A model generated the notes under the pieces. That model was not told the DNA's origin and searched no databases. It saw only the letters and a program-made list of their open reading frames with translations. 64,000 nt of DNA, from positions 1 to 64,000 of the forward strand of contig JAPLEH010000052.1 in assembly GCA_026391455.1 (NCBI GenBank), given 5' to 3'. Source of the stretch: Bacteroidota bacterium. Lineage in GTDB: Bacteria; Bacteroidota; Bacteroidia; Chitinophagales; Chitinophagaceae. Position 1 is the stretch's first letter, and every line of letters begins with the position of its first letter. Positions 56,213 through 64,000 of the stretch are shown piece by piece. The translations under genes were made by a program, and so were the position numbers.

Positions 56213-56366
56213 TATAACGGGTAGCGGATGTTGGTGTGACTCGTATATGTACGAAAAACCCAAACAGTATTTTGGCAGTCGGCTTTTCTTTCCTATTTTT
56301 CTGTATCAAATATTACGGAGTATCTGCTTGCCAATGCATCTTACTCCTTACACTAAAACTAACGAT

Positions 56367-57896
56367 ATGCGAAAACTATTTGTTCTCCTTGCAGCTACGG
56401 CTGCGCTTGCTTCCTGCCGTAAAACGGTTGCAGAACCGGAAGCGATTCCCACTCCCCCCACTAAATCGGTGGCTGATATGAATGCGCAGATCCGTCAGAC
56501 GCTGCAGCAGCAGGGCCAGTTCAACTGGAATACGGCATCTGCGGATATGGTATGGAGTGCTTTAATGCAAAGTGATAATATTTTATCAGTGGGGTATAAG
56601 CCGGCAGGTGAAGCGAATGTTGAAAGCCGGTTACATACCATCAATATTCAGGATGCGGCCTGGAAGAGTGCCAAAGCCGCCGTATTACAACTGATCTTCG
56701 AAGAGGAAAGAAAGCTGAATCCATCCCTTACCAAAGAGTCGCTCGAGGTATGGGGAGAGGACGTGTTGCCGGTAATGGATGTAACGGTGAAAAATTATTC
56801 CACCATTGTGAAATTGCGGGAGTCCGGATTGGTGCGCTATGCGGAGCCGCTCGGGTATGATACAAAGCTTGAAGTGAGTCTTACGGAATCCAGCAGCGGA
56901 TGTGGCAGCAATGTGGCCGACCCTTCGCTGATTGCGAATACACATTATACCACGATATCGCCCAATGCCAAAGCATCCTGGAATTACGGCCTGCATGGTA
57001 TTACCAATGCATGGACAAAATCCACCGGAAGCGGTGTTAAGGTATTCATTATTGATACCGGTTGTGAATTCGACCAGGAAAACCTCGGGTCTGCATTCAA
57101 CCAGGGCAACTCTTCCGGCAGAACGGTGGAGAAGATCGTGACCCTCCCGCGCAATACATTTTTGGGAATTCCCACCGGACCGGTAGAGACTCCCGATGAT
57201 GGATGCGGCCACGGCACTTCTATGGCCGGGGCCTGTGCTGCGCCAAGGGGTACCGATGGTAATACGGTGGGTATCGCATACAATTGTAATCTGGTAACCT
57301 GCCGCGCTGCTGCTGATGTATTTTTGGACGAATCGAGAGAAGCTAAAGGTGTGGCTGATGCATATACCAATGCAGCAAACCGTACCGATGTAAAAATTAT
57401 CAGTATGAGTATGGGACGAATCACCAGCAGTTCACAGGTAACGGACGCCGTAAACTATGCATCTGGAAAAGGCAAACTGATGTTTTGTGCAGCGGGTACA
57501 TCTTTTAGCTGGACTGCCAGTTGGTACGGCGTAATTTTCCCGGCCTGGTTGGGAAATGTGCAGGCCGTAACCGGGGTGAAGCAAAATACCAATTTTACCA
57601 ATTGTGATGCCTGTCATAAAGGATCTGAAGTGGATTTTGTAGTTTATATGGAAAGGGCTGGTGACAATATGCACCCGCTGTCGTTGGCCATGAGCGGTAA
57701 TGCGCCCTCTACCGTAGGAGGCTCTTCGGTAAGTACCGCAAGCATGGCCGGAATGGCTGCATTGGTATGGAGCCGGTATCCGGCATTGACAAGAGATCAG
57801 TTGATCAGCCGCCTGCAGCAATACAGCAGCCGCTTTCCCACCAAGAGCAGTGAATACGGTTGGGGTATATTGAATGCGGATGCCGCTACGAATTAG
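56367..57896 (+). CDS. subtilase-family (S8) lipoprotein protease
   Basis: 509 residues from the ATG at 56367, giving a lipoprotein signal MRKLFVLLAATAALASC (Cys17). A pro-region to about residue 200 is followed by a subtilase domain with D230 (FIIDTGCEFD), H282 (CGHGTSMAG) and S454 (GGSSVSTASMAG). Departures from the norm: the region that should carry the oxyanion Asn (usually AGN) reads AAGTSF, and the Ser motif lacks the usual Ala and Pro (SSVSTASMAG for TSMATPHVAG). No type IX sorting domain. It is probably a membrane-anchored protease of altered activity; a pseudo-enzyme cannot be excluded. Confidence 0.86.
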   Translation: MRKLFVLLAATAALASCRKTVAEPEAIPTPPTKSVADMNAQIRQTLQQQGQFNWNTASADMVWSALMQSDNILSVGYKPAGEANVESRLHTINIQDAAWKSAKAAVLQLIFEEERKLNPSLTKESLEVWGEDVLPVMDVTVKNYSTIVKLRESGLVRYAEPLGYDTKLEVSLTESSSGCGSNVADPSLIANTHYTTISPNAKASWNYGLHGITNAWTKSTGSGVKVFIIDTGCEFDQENLGSAFNQGNSSGRTVEKIVTLPRNTFLGIPTGPVETPDDGCGHGTSMAGACAAPRGTDGNTVGIAYNCNLVTCRAAADVFLDESREAKGVADAYTNAANRTDVKIISMSMGRITSSSQVTDAVNYASGKGKLMFCAAGTSFSWTASWYGVIFPAWLGNVQAVTGVKQNTNFTNCDACHKGSEVDFVVYMERAGDNMHPLSLAMSGNAPSTVGGSSVSTASMAGMAALVWSRYPALTRDQLISRLQQYSSRFPTKSSEYGWGILNADAATN

Positions 57897-57929
57897 AAGA
57901 GAAAAGCTTCAAGCTACAAGCATTTAGCT

Positions 57930-58067
57930 ATTGTTGTCCGGTAAAACTATTTATTAGTTTGAAAATCAATTCAGACCCCTCCCCAACCCCTCCCCAAAGG
58001 AGAGGGGCTAGAACCCGCTCTGGGGCAATGTTTCAGGGCTTTGCAAAAACTTTCCCCGGACAATAAT
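57930..58067. repeat. REP-like element with inverted ends
   Basis: Ends ATTGTTGTCCGG (57930-57941) and CCGGACAATAAT (58056-58067) are inverted copies matching at 11 of 12 positions. Inside lies CCCCTCCCCAACCCCTCCCC followed by AAAGGAGAGGGG (near 57977-58007), which can fold back. It occupies most of the 213 bases between the subtilase and LolA-like genes. No transposase is encoded. Confidence 0.7.
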
Positions 58068-58109
58068 GACAAAGTCATGCGATGCGGTTTTTTTTTAATT
58101 GTTCGATGA

Positions 58110-58817
58110 TTACATTTTAAATATGGCTTCGTCGATTTTTACATTCAGCTCTATTTTATCAAGCCTAACAGAGGCAAATTCCTGACCCATGACCTTTTGA
58201 ATACGTGTCATAGCGAATTTCAAACCATTTATTTCTTTAAAATCAGAGTAAAAGGTTTCCACATCTACTGTCTGGCCCTGCATTTCGCGGGGGGTAACAG
58301 ATTTGATCAGTAAATAGCTGGCAGAGTCGATATAGTAAGTTACTTTTTTATTATCGTCTTTGTTAGTGAGGGTGATCTTGAAGCATTTCACACCTTCCAC
58401 AGCTTCCTGTCCGCCGAATTCAACTTTATGGCCGCGGTTTTTGTAATCCATCAGGTGATTGGCGAGGCTGGCTTGTGCTTTCGCATCAATGAGTTCGGCT
58501 GCACTCAGTTCGGTGGGTGTTTCTATACCTTCAAAATGGTTTTGCTTCCAGCCGGTTCCATTGTTATATACGTTGATGATCTGGTAACCCATTACTTCAA
58601 TATCGGTACGGGCCGCTTTATTATTTAGTATCTGGGTGGTGATGGGCATATCCATACTTTGCTGGGATACGTTACCCGACATTTTTGCGCTGGTCACTTT
58701 GTTGAAAGCGTCCAGACCGCCCATAGCAGCAGTATATTTCTGGATCACTTCATCGGCAGTTTGGGCGCTGGCAGATAAGGAAGCCAGAGCTAATAAGGAG
58801 AAAAGAAAACGTTTCAT
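58110..58817 (-). CDS. LolA-like outer-membrane lipoprotein-sorting family protein
   Basis: 235 residues, signal peptide MKRFLFSLLALASLSASAQ. The mature part begins TADEVIQKYTAAMGGLDAFNKVTS, a start typical of Bacteroidota LolA/LolB-fold proteins, and continues as a beta-rich half barrel (KVTYYIDSASYLLIKSVTPREMQGQTVDVETFYSDFKEINGLKF). It may carry lipoproteins or lipids across the periplasm, but members of this fold serve several roles. The start at 58817 was chosen; a longer frame to 58898 would precede the signal peptide with unrelated residues. Confidence 0.8.
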   Translation of the reverse strand: MKRFLFSLLALASLSASAQTADEVIQKYTAAMGGLDAFNKVTSAKMSGNVSQQSMDMPITTQILNNKAARTDIEVMGYQIINVYNNGTGWKQNHFEGIETPTELSAAELIDAKAQASLANHLMDYKNRGHKVEFGGQEAVEGVKCFKITLTNKDDNKKVTYYIDSASYLLIKSVTPREMQGQTVDVETFYSDFKEINGLKFAMTRIQKVMGQEFASVRLDKIELNVKIDEAIFKM

Positions 58818-59025
58818 GTTAATTGTTTTTTGGATGACGAAGATAGGTAATAGTTGAAAGTGGAAAATTGTCTGGTGGAAAAGGGCTGGGCATCTCATTC
58901 CCGGGCTTTGTTTTTCAACGGGTTAGTGCCTGATTTCATCCATGCAGATGCATTTTTGGTGGAAAAGGTTGTACGAGCCCGGCCTCTCGGCGCGTAAGAA
59001 AGGGAGGGGTAATGGCGGTATCAGA

Positions 59026-59646
59026 ATGACCGGGCCTATATTTGTACTACTACAATTTATTGATTTGAAATCAAAAGCCGACCCCCGGTCTATTACTGCC
59101 TTCAGAATGATAGTGGCTATATTTCTGCTGTTCCTTTGCAGCCTGGCATCTTTGTACCTGTATATCCGTTTTTACCAGGTCGGCGGGGTATGGATGCCCG
59201 GGCTGATGTACACATCTTTTACAGTTTTGGTGATATGGTTTTTCGGTATCCCTTTGTCGGCGAGAAGCACAACCCTTTATTATCTGCTGATGATCGGACT
59301 GTATATAGCTGTCTGGTTTTTGACTTTTGCATCTTTATATATTGCCTTTATCACCGGCATTATTACCGCGGGGCTTGGCGCCTTGTTTAGTTTTTATCTT
59401 ACAAACAGGTATTTGGTCAAGATCAAATATGAAAATATAATCATTTTTTCATGGGGCGGTCTGGCATTTCTGATTACAGATATTATTGGCTGGTCATTTC
59501 AGTATACGCCGGTACAACTTTATTTCTCAACGTATAGCGGGCTTGAAATATTTTTTACGGAGGTTATTGTATGCTGGCAACTGATCGTGGGGATCGTATG
59601 GTTGAGAACGTTGAGCCGGACAACCCATCAGATAAAAAGACGATAA
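59026..59646 (+). CDS. polytopic membrane protein of unknown function
   Basis: 206 residues from this ATG, with five or six hydrophobic segments (first one MIVAIFLLFLCSLASLYLY). Not recognised. The start is uncertain: a TATATTTG box at 59036-59043 would lie inside the gene if 59026 is used, in which case a TTG at 59065 or the ATG at 59107 would be the real start. The frame stays open upstream to 58942 but those residues look non-coding. Isolated gene. Confidence 0.6.
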   Translation: MTGPIFVLLQFIDLKSKADPRSITAFRMIVAIFLLFLCSLASLYLYIRFYQVGGVWMPGLMYTSFTVLVIWFFGIPLSARSTTLYYLLMIGLYIAVWFLTFASLYIAFITGIITAGLGALFSFYLTNRYLVKIKYENIIIFSWGGLAFLITDIIGWSFQYTPVQLYFSTYSGLEIFFTEVIVCWQLIVGIVWLRTLSRTTHQIKRR

Positions 59647-59852
59647 TTCATAATCTACATGATCGTTGATCATTGTGCAGTACATCAAAAAATTACGGAA
59701 TCGTTTATGCCCACTTCCTTAATTTTACACAGTACTATTTGTACTGGTAAATAGTCAGTCATCGGTACAAAAAGAGATACCATACACTTCTGCAACCTTT
59801 TTATTCGCAACAGCGTTTTGTATCATGTTTTTTAATAACCAAAACTATACGT

Positions 59853-60527
59853 ATGAAAAAGAATCTTGCTGAATTTATTGGAACATTCTGGCTGGTATTG
59901 GGTGGATGTGGCAGTGCGATGCTGGCAGCCGCATTTCCCGGAGTGGGTATAGGTCTCGCAGGGGTATCGTTGGCATTTGGTCTTACGGTATTAACCATCG
60001 CCTATTCGTTTGGGCATATTTCCGGTGCACACCTCAATCCAGCGGTTACGATCGGTCTTTGGATCGGTGGACGTATCCATGCCAGAGAGATATTGCCATA
60101 TATCCTTTCGCAGGTGGCAGGTGGATTAGCCGCTGCTGGTGTTCTATATCTGATTGTTACCGGCAATGGGAGTGAGATCGGCAATTTTGCTGCTAATGGA
60201 TATGGCGAGCATTCACCGGGTGGATATTCAATGACAGCCGCCATTGTTACGGAATTTGTAATGACGTTTATGTTCCTGTTGGTTATTCTTGGTGCAACAG
60301 ATGATAAAGCTCCGAAAGGATTTGCCGGTATCGCAATTGGGCTTATGCTCACATTGATACACCTCGTTAGCATACCGGTAACGAACACCTCGGTGAACCC
60401 TGCCCGGAGCATCAGCCAGGCCGTATTTGTGGGTGGATGGGCCGTTGCACAGCTTTGGCTTTTTATAGTGATTCCTATTGTTGGCGCCGCACTGGCGGGT
60501 GTGGTATATAAGTATTTTAAATCCTGA
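59853..60527 (+). CDS. aqpZ: aquaporin Z
   Basis: 224 residues, six membrane helices and two half-helices with NPA motifs: HLNPAVT (near 62) and SVNPARS (near 181). Residues seen at the selectivity filter (Phe in the first half, His in [18 protein letters not shown], Thr and Arg next to the second NPA) match a water-specific channel and not a glycerol facilitator. The start [20 protein letters not shown] is standard. Monocistronic by spacing. Confidence 0.97.
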   Translation: MKKNLAEFIGTFWLVLGGCGSAMLAAAFPGVGIGLAGVSLAFGLTVLTIAYSFGHISGAHLNPAVTIGLWIGGRIHAREILPYILSQVAGGLAAAGVLYLIVTGNGSEIGNFAANGYGEHSPGGYSMTAAIVTEFVMTFMFLLVILGATDDKAPKGFAGIAIGLMLTLIHLVSIPVTNTSVNPARSISQAVFVGGWAVAQLWLFIVIPIVGAALAGVVYKYFKS

Positions 60528-60803
60528 TTTTATTAACTGGCAGGTATATTCGAAAAAGGAAAGTAAATAGTAGTAAATAATATATTGAGGGCTATTTTTG
60601 AGTGCCTTTTTTGGTGCCTGGGTTTGTAATACAGGTTGTTCAATCCTTTGCCCAGTTGGTCGGGCTACAGTACGACTGCGATTTTGCAGAATGCGAAATG
60701 ATCGGGTCGCTTTTAGAAATGTATGATTTTCAAAATCATAATTGCATTAAGCAGGGTTTATAAATGACGGCAGAACCAATATAGAAATATTTTTATAATA
60801 GAT
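60528..60803 (+). other. intergenic region with a 19-base palindrome
   Basis: 276 AT-rich bases between aqpZ and the PaiB-like gene. The only feature noted is TATGATTTT-C-AAAATCATA at 60722-60740, a 9+1+9 inverted repeat that could be an operator for the following gene or a hairpin. Confidence 0.5.
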
Positions 60804-61472
60804 ATGTATCACTTCTCCTACTTCAAAGAAAAAGACAAGCAGGTATTGCTGCAATTCATGGAAGAATATCCATTTGCATTTTTAACGGGAAGTTTTTTAT
60901 CCGGTCAGCAGGTGGCCACACAGATACCGGTGCTGTTGGAAGAGCGCGATGGAGAGTTGTACCTGCAGGGGCATATCATGCGTAAGACGGATCATCACAA
61001 AGCGTTCATGGAAAACCCGAATGCATTACTGGTTTTTACCGGGCCGGACTGTTATGTGAGCGCTTCCTGGTACAGCAACCCTTCCATAGGGTCTACCTGG
61101 AATTATATGAGCGTGCATATCAGCGGACAGATCCAATTCATGCCGGATGAAGCACTGGTACAATTCATGCGCAGGTTAACATTGAAATTTGAAAAAGGCA
61201 ACGGGCAGTCGCCCACCTTTTATGATAATCTCCCCGATAATTTTATCAGCAAGATGATGCCGGCTATTACCGGTTTTGAAATCAAAGCGGATAAGATTGA
61301 GAATGTATTCAAGCTGAGCCAGAACCGGGATGAAAAAAGTTACCAGCATATAATCACAAAATTGGAAGAGCAAGGTGGTAAGGGTACTCTCATCGCCGCG
61401 GAAATGAAAAAAAGAACAGAAGAGCTTTTCCCGCCCGGAGTGGAATGGGATGCAACCCGATTTGATTCATAA
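60804..61472 (+). CDS. FMN-binding negative transcriptional regulator (PaiB family)
   Basis: 222 residues, PaiB length. Split-barrel FMN-binding fold: MYHFSYFKEKDKQVLLQFMEEYPFAFLTG, LQGHIMRKTDHHKAFMENP, SASWYSNPSIGSTWNYMSVHISG (the YVSPSWYxxxxxVPTWNY-type flavin site) and a C-terminal helical part. Family members repress sporulation/protease genes in Bacillus, but many act as flavin-binding proteins of unknown role. Stand-alone gene. Confidence 0.92.
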   Translation: MYHFSYFKEKDKQVLLQFMEEYPFAFLTGSFLSGQQVATQIPVLLEERDGELYLQGHIMRKTDHHKAFMENPNALLVFTGPDCYVSASWYSNPSIGSTWNYMSVHISGQIQFMPDEALVQFMRRLTLKFEKGNGQSPTFYDNLPDNFISKMMPAITGFEIKADKIENVFKLSQNRDEKSYQHIITKLEEQGGKGTLIAAEMKKRTEELFPPGVEWDATRFDS

Positions 61473-61535
61473 CGGGTTATTTTTACTGAAGTTTTTTTTA
61501 ACCATTCTCTTAAAAAATCATCCATTTAATTCATC

Positions 61536-62102
61536 ATGCTCCACCTCATACAGCCGTACGATCCGCGCTGGAAGTCAGCATTTGAACAGCTCAGGCAGGT
61601 ACTGGCGGATGCGTTGAGCGGCATGGAAGTGGATATTCAGCATGTGGGCAGTACGTCTATACCTGATCTCTGTGCAAAACCTATTATCGATATTGACATC
61701 ATTATACTGTCGCCATCACTGCTCCTGGCAGTATCTTCTATACTCGAAAAACTGGGATATATTGCCAAAGGGGAACAGGGAATTCCGGGGCGATTTGCCT
61801 TTCGTCAGTCATCCACAAAGGTGCCTATTCAAAACGATTTCCATGCCTGGCAGGAACATCATTTGTATGTTTGTTATGCAGATAGTGTGGCGGTAAAAAA
61901 TCATTTATTATTCAGGGATGCTCTCTGGAAGAATGCTACACTCGTAAAAGAGTATGCGTCTTTAAAAGAAAGATTGTTACAGGAAAAAGGGATGACCCGT
62001 GAACGATATAACCGGTTGAAGACCGATTTTATTCTGGCGGTACTGGCTTCGGCGGGCATGAACGAAAACGAACTCCATTCCATCAGGAAACAAAATGAAT
62101 AG
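61536..62102 (+). CDS. GrpB family protein
   Basis: 188 residues of the GrpB/Dephospho-CoA-kinase-associated nucleotidyltransferase-like family. Signature: PYDPRWKSAFEQLRQVL, then HVGSTSIPDLCAKPIIDIDII, which resembles the GS-x(n)-D-x-D nucleotidyltransferase core, and later WQEHHLYVCYADS. A nucleotidyl-transfer role is inferred from the fold; substrate unknown. It begins 63 bases after the PaiB-like stop and could be co-transcribed with it. Confidence 0.9.
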   Translation: MLHLIQPYDPRWKSAFEQLRQVLADALSGMEVDIQHVGSTSIPDLCAKPIIDIDIIILSPSLLLAVSSILEKLGYIAKGEQGIPGRFAFRQSSTKVPIQNDFHAWQEHHLYVCYADSVAVKNHLLFRDALWKNATLVKEYASLKERLLQEKGMTRERYNRLKTDFILAVLASAGMNENELHSIRKQNE

Positions 62103-62142
62103 GATATTGGCGGTCGGGAAAACAGTGGATCTGCTATCCGCT

Positions 62143-62165
62143 ATGTCAGACTTGTAGTCTGACAT
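62143..62165. repeat. palindromic repeat, possible terminator
   Basis: ATGTCAGAC-TTGTA-GTCTGACAT, a perfect 9-base stem with five-base loop, 40 bases after the GrpB stop, followed by TTTCTATTTT. It may act as a weak terminator or be a copy of a dispersed palindrome. Confidence 0.7.
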
Positions 62166-62244
62166 TTCTATTTTATTGTGTTTCGCAATCTTTCGAATTT
62201 CTGTTATTAGTTGTTGAATGATCTGCTTTTTTAATTTTTGACAT

Positions 62245-62277
62245 AAAAAAAATCCCATCCGCAAAAGCGAATGGGAT
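62245..62277 (-). terminator. glutamate dehydrogenase terminator
   Basis: Minus-strand stem ATCCCATTCGC / GCGGATGGGAT with a TTTT loop and a run of seven or eight T, 43 bases after the stop at 62320. Confidence 0.9.
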
Positions 62278-62319
62278 ACATAAAGCAATTGGATTCTCTT
62301 CTGTTGAAGAGCGGTTGGG

Positions 62320-63738
62320 TTATGGGAATATACCCAGTTCTGCATAGCTGGTGCCTACTTTGTTGATAGCAACAACATAAGCGGCTGTACGCATATCGGG
62401 TATCTCAGGGTTGGCTTTCCAGGCATTCATGATCTCATGAGTGGCATTGATCATGGTTTCTTCCAATCCGCTGTATACAAGGTCCACTTCATCTGGTCCG
62501 TGCATGATGAACTCGCGCTCATCATCTTTTACTTTCTTGCCACTGAGTTCTTCTATCTGACCAAGTATATGTGCATTCAGGTTTTCCGTGAATCTTTTTT
62601 CCAGACGGCCGTAGCGTACGTGACTCAGGTTTTTCAACCATTCGAAATAAGATACGGTTACACCACCGGCATTCAGGTACATATCAGGCACCACCAGTAC
62701 ACCTCTTTTGGCAAATTCTTCATCTGCTTCGGGAGTAAGGGGGCCGTTCGCTGCTTCGCCGATCATTTTGGCTTTTACGCGGGGTGCATTATCTCCATCA
62801 ATTACATTTTCCAAAGCGGCGGGGATCAATATATCACAGTCCATTTCGAGGGCATCACCATTTTTTTCAAAATTGGTGGCACCGGGGAAATTAAGGATTG
62901 AGCCGGTTGTCTTGCGGTGATTGAATACCGCATCAATGTCCAGCCCATCGTTGTTCCAGATGGCGCCTTCGTATTCCGCCAGGCCTACTACTTTAGCACC
63001 CGCATCCTGGAAGAATTTCGCAGAGTGGTAGCCCACATTACCCAATCCCTGCACCACTACCCGTTTTCCTTCCACGCCTACGTTAAGCCCCAGGCGGGCC
63101 ATTACATCGGGCATATTACATACTTCGCGCAATCCGAAGAAAACACCCAATCCGGTGGCTTCGCGGCGGCCACGAACACCTCCCTGTGTTACGGGTTTAC
63201 CGGTTACACAACCGGCAGCATCAATTTCACCGGGATGCATAGCTGTATAGGTATCGAGGATCCAGGCCATTTCACGTTCGCCCGTTCCATAATCGGGAGC
63301 GGGTACGTCTGTGCCAGGTCCGATAAAATTTTTCTTGATCAGTTCAGCCGTATAGCGGCGGGTGATCTTTTCCAGTTCGTAAGCCGAGTATTTTTTGGGG
63401 TTGATCTTGATACCGCCTTTACCACCGCCAAAAGGTACATTCACTATGGCACATTTATAAGTCATCAGTGCAGCAAGGGCCATTACTTCATCCTGATTCA
63501 CCTCTGCGGCAAAACGGATACCGCCTTTGCAGGGTGTTTTATGATGCGAGTGTTGTACGCGGTAGGCTTCAATTACTTCAATATTGCCATCATCTCTTTT
63601 TAACGGGAAGCGAATCTGGTAAACGGCATTACATTCTTTGATTTGTTCAAGAATTCCTTTGTCCCATTTGGTGTATTTGGCGGCCTTATCGAAACTTCTT
63701 TCTACGGCGCCAAAAAAACTGTAGTGTTTGTCTGACAT
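62320..63738 (-). CDS. glutamate dehydrogenase (Glu/Leu/Phe/Val family)
   Basis: 472 residues from the ATG at 63738 (MSDKHYSFF); a longer frame adds eight residues. It interconverts glutamate and 2-oxoglutarate with NAD(P). Motifs: [17 protein letters not shown] with the substrate Lys, [14 protein letters not shown] with the catalytic-site Lys, [21 protein letters not shown] with the catalytic Asp, Rossmann [10 protein letters not shown], and [11 protein letters not shown]. Leu/Phe/Val dehydrogenase activity is an alternative from sequence alone, but GDH is the likelier. It is followed by its own terminator. Confidence 0.94.
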   Translation of the reverse strand: MSDKHYSFFGAVERSFDKAAKYTKWDKGILEQIKECNAVYQIRFPLKRDDGNIEVIEAYRVQHSHHKTPCKGGIRFAAEVNQDEVMALAALMTYKCAIVNVPFGGGKGGIKINPKKYSAYELEKITRRYTAELIKKNFIGPGTDVPAPDYGTGEREMAWILDTYTAMHPGEIDAAGCVTGKPVTQGGVRGRREATGLGVFFGLREVCNMPDVMARLGLNVGVEGKRVVVQGLGNVGYHSAKFFQDAGAKVVGLAEYEGAIWNNDGLDIDAVFNHRKTTGSILNFPGATNFEKNGDALEMDCDILIPAALENVIDGDNAPRVKAKMIGEAANGPLTPEADEEFAKRGVLVVPDMYLNAGGVTVSYFEWLKNLSHVRYGRLEKRFTENLNAHILGQIEELSGKKVKDDEREFIMHGPDEVDLVYSGLEETMINATHEIMNAWKANPEIPDMRTAAYVVAINKVGTSYAELGIFP

Positions 63739-63805
63739 GAGTTCGTTTTTATGTTTAAGCAATCGTTAATATGTGAATAGTGAATAGTCAATTGTGAATT
63801 CACCA

Positions 63806-63821
63806 CCCGATAGCTATCGGG
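63806..63821. repeat. 16-base perfect palindrome
   Basis: CCCGATAGCTATCGGG in the gap between the CcmD-like and glutamate dehydrogenase genes. It resembles short palindromes scattered in many Bacteroidota genomes (recalled from general knowledge, not checked). Confidence 0.65.
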
Positions 63822-63829
63822 TCACCGGT

Positions 63830-64000
63830 TTACCTGTTTTCCTTTTCCAGTTTTGTGATCTTACGGTCGAGGCGAAATACATACAGAATGAGCCCGAGTA
63901 AAATCGTGAGCACCACGGCCACGACCACATAAATCCTGCCGTTGCTGCGCATCATATCTGCCATTTTTGCTTCCTGGGGTGCTCCCTGTGCATAGCTGGT
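63830..64000 (-). CDS. CcmD family protein, 3' part
   Basis: The C-terminal 56 residues; the start lies beyond the window edge. The visible part runs from the end of a signal-peptide-like region (SYAQG) through MADMMRSNGRIYVVV, one membrane helix (VVLTILLGLILYVF) and a charged tail RLDRKITKLEKENR. This pattern, a small single-span protein with RLDRKIxxLE after the helix, is typical of CcmD-like proteins encoded with cytochrome c maturation genes in Bacteroidota. If so, ccm genes should lie just outside on this strand. Confidence 0.75.
   Translation of the reverse strand, partial: TSYAQGAPQEAKMADMMRSNGRIYVVVAVVLTILLGLILYVFRLDRKITKLEKENR

Overview
The window comes from a member of the Bacteroidota, most likely the Chitinophagaceae or a close relative (inference). 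The evidence: promoter boxes of the form TAnnTTTG; a secreted protease with a type IX secretion sorting domain; a periplasmic-propeller histidine kinase paired with a LytTR regulator; surface proteins with the 'VGIGTT.P' opening; a DUF4266/DUF3570 pair; and a CcmD-type protein. No prophage, insertion sequence, CRISPR array or tRNA was found. The gene content is chromosomal and mostly housekeeping, with cell-envelope genes in between.

Layout. 1-1379: end of an rRNA operon (23S 3' part, spacer, 5S, terminator). 1460-9877: MFS transporter, M14 carboxypeptidase, a membrane protein, rpsT, a NagZ-like glycosidase, then sucA. 9930-18001 (all minus): a block with a glycine-rich 'GIGTT' surface protein, a large secreted protein, a tiny protein resembling a type IX sorting domain, and a LytTR/propeller-kinase two-component pair. 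This block separates sucA from odhB (18081-19328). 19446-24786: an RsmB-like methyltransferase, a type IX-secreted subtilase, a lipoprotein, and mnmA, which carries an in-frame insertion of three palindromic repeat units. 24898-31267: a TPR/HTH sensor-regulator facing a 1290-residue repeat adhesin with an S74 self-cleaving chaperone, followed by a stand-alone LytTR protein. 31352-38328: a second M14 peptidase, a membrane protein, ssb, an Ldh2-family dehydrogenase and aspartokinase. 38331-41109: a small lipid-metabolism cluster (polyprenol/phytol-type kinase, CDP-alcohol phosphotransferase, CdsA-like cytidylyltransferase, alpha/beta hydrolase). 41198-45321: thioredoxin, ApbE, DUF4266 lipoprotein, DUF3570 outer-membrane barrel, then a CarboxypepD_reg-like protein. 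45424-52649: two envelope proteins, queA with a long structured leader, and a giant TraB/GumN protein. 52672-64000: a fused ABC ATPase, AMP nucleosidase, an orphan HsdR_N-type nuclease domain, a second subtilase, a LolA-like protein, aquaporin Z, PaiB, GrpB, glutamate dehydrogenase and the end of a CcmD-family gene.

How the genes fit together. sucA and odhB supply E1 and E2 of 2-oxoglutarate dehydrogenase although they lie 8 kb apart. The thioredoxin/ApbE/DUF4266/DUF3570 genes overlap or nearly abut and look like one periplasm-to-outer-membrane redox or flavinylation unit of unknown purpose. Two separate loci combine a 'GIGTT' surface protein with a LytTR DNA-binding protein, which suggests regulated surface structures. 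The most unusual sequence features are the protein-coding palindromes inside mnmA, the roughly 49-unit 17-residue adhesin repeat, the structured region upstream of queA, and the ApbE-linked barrel operon.
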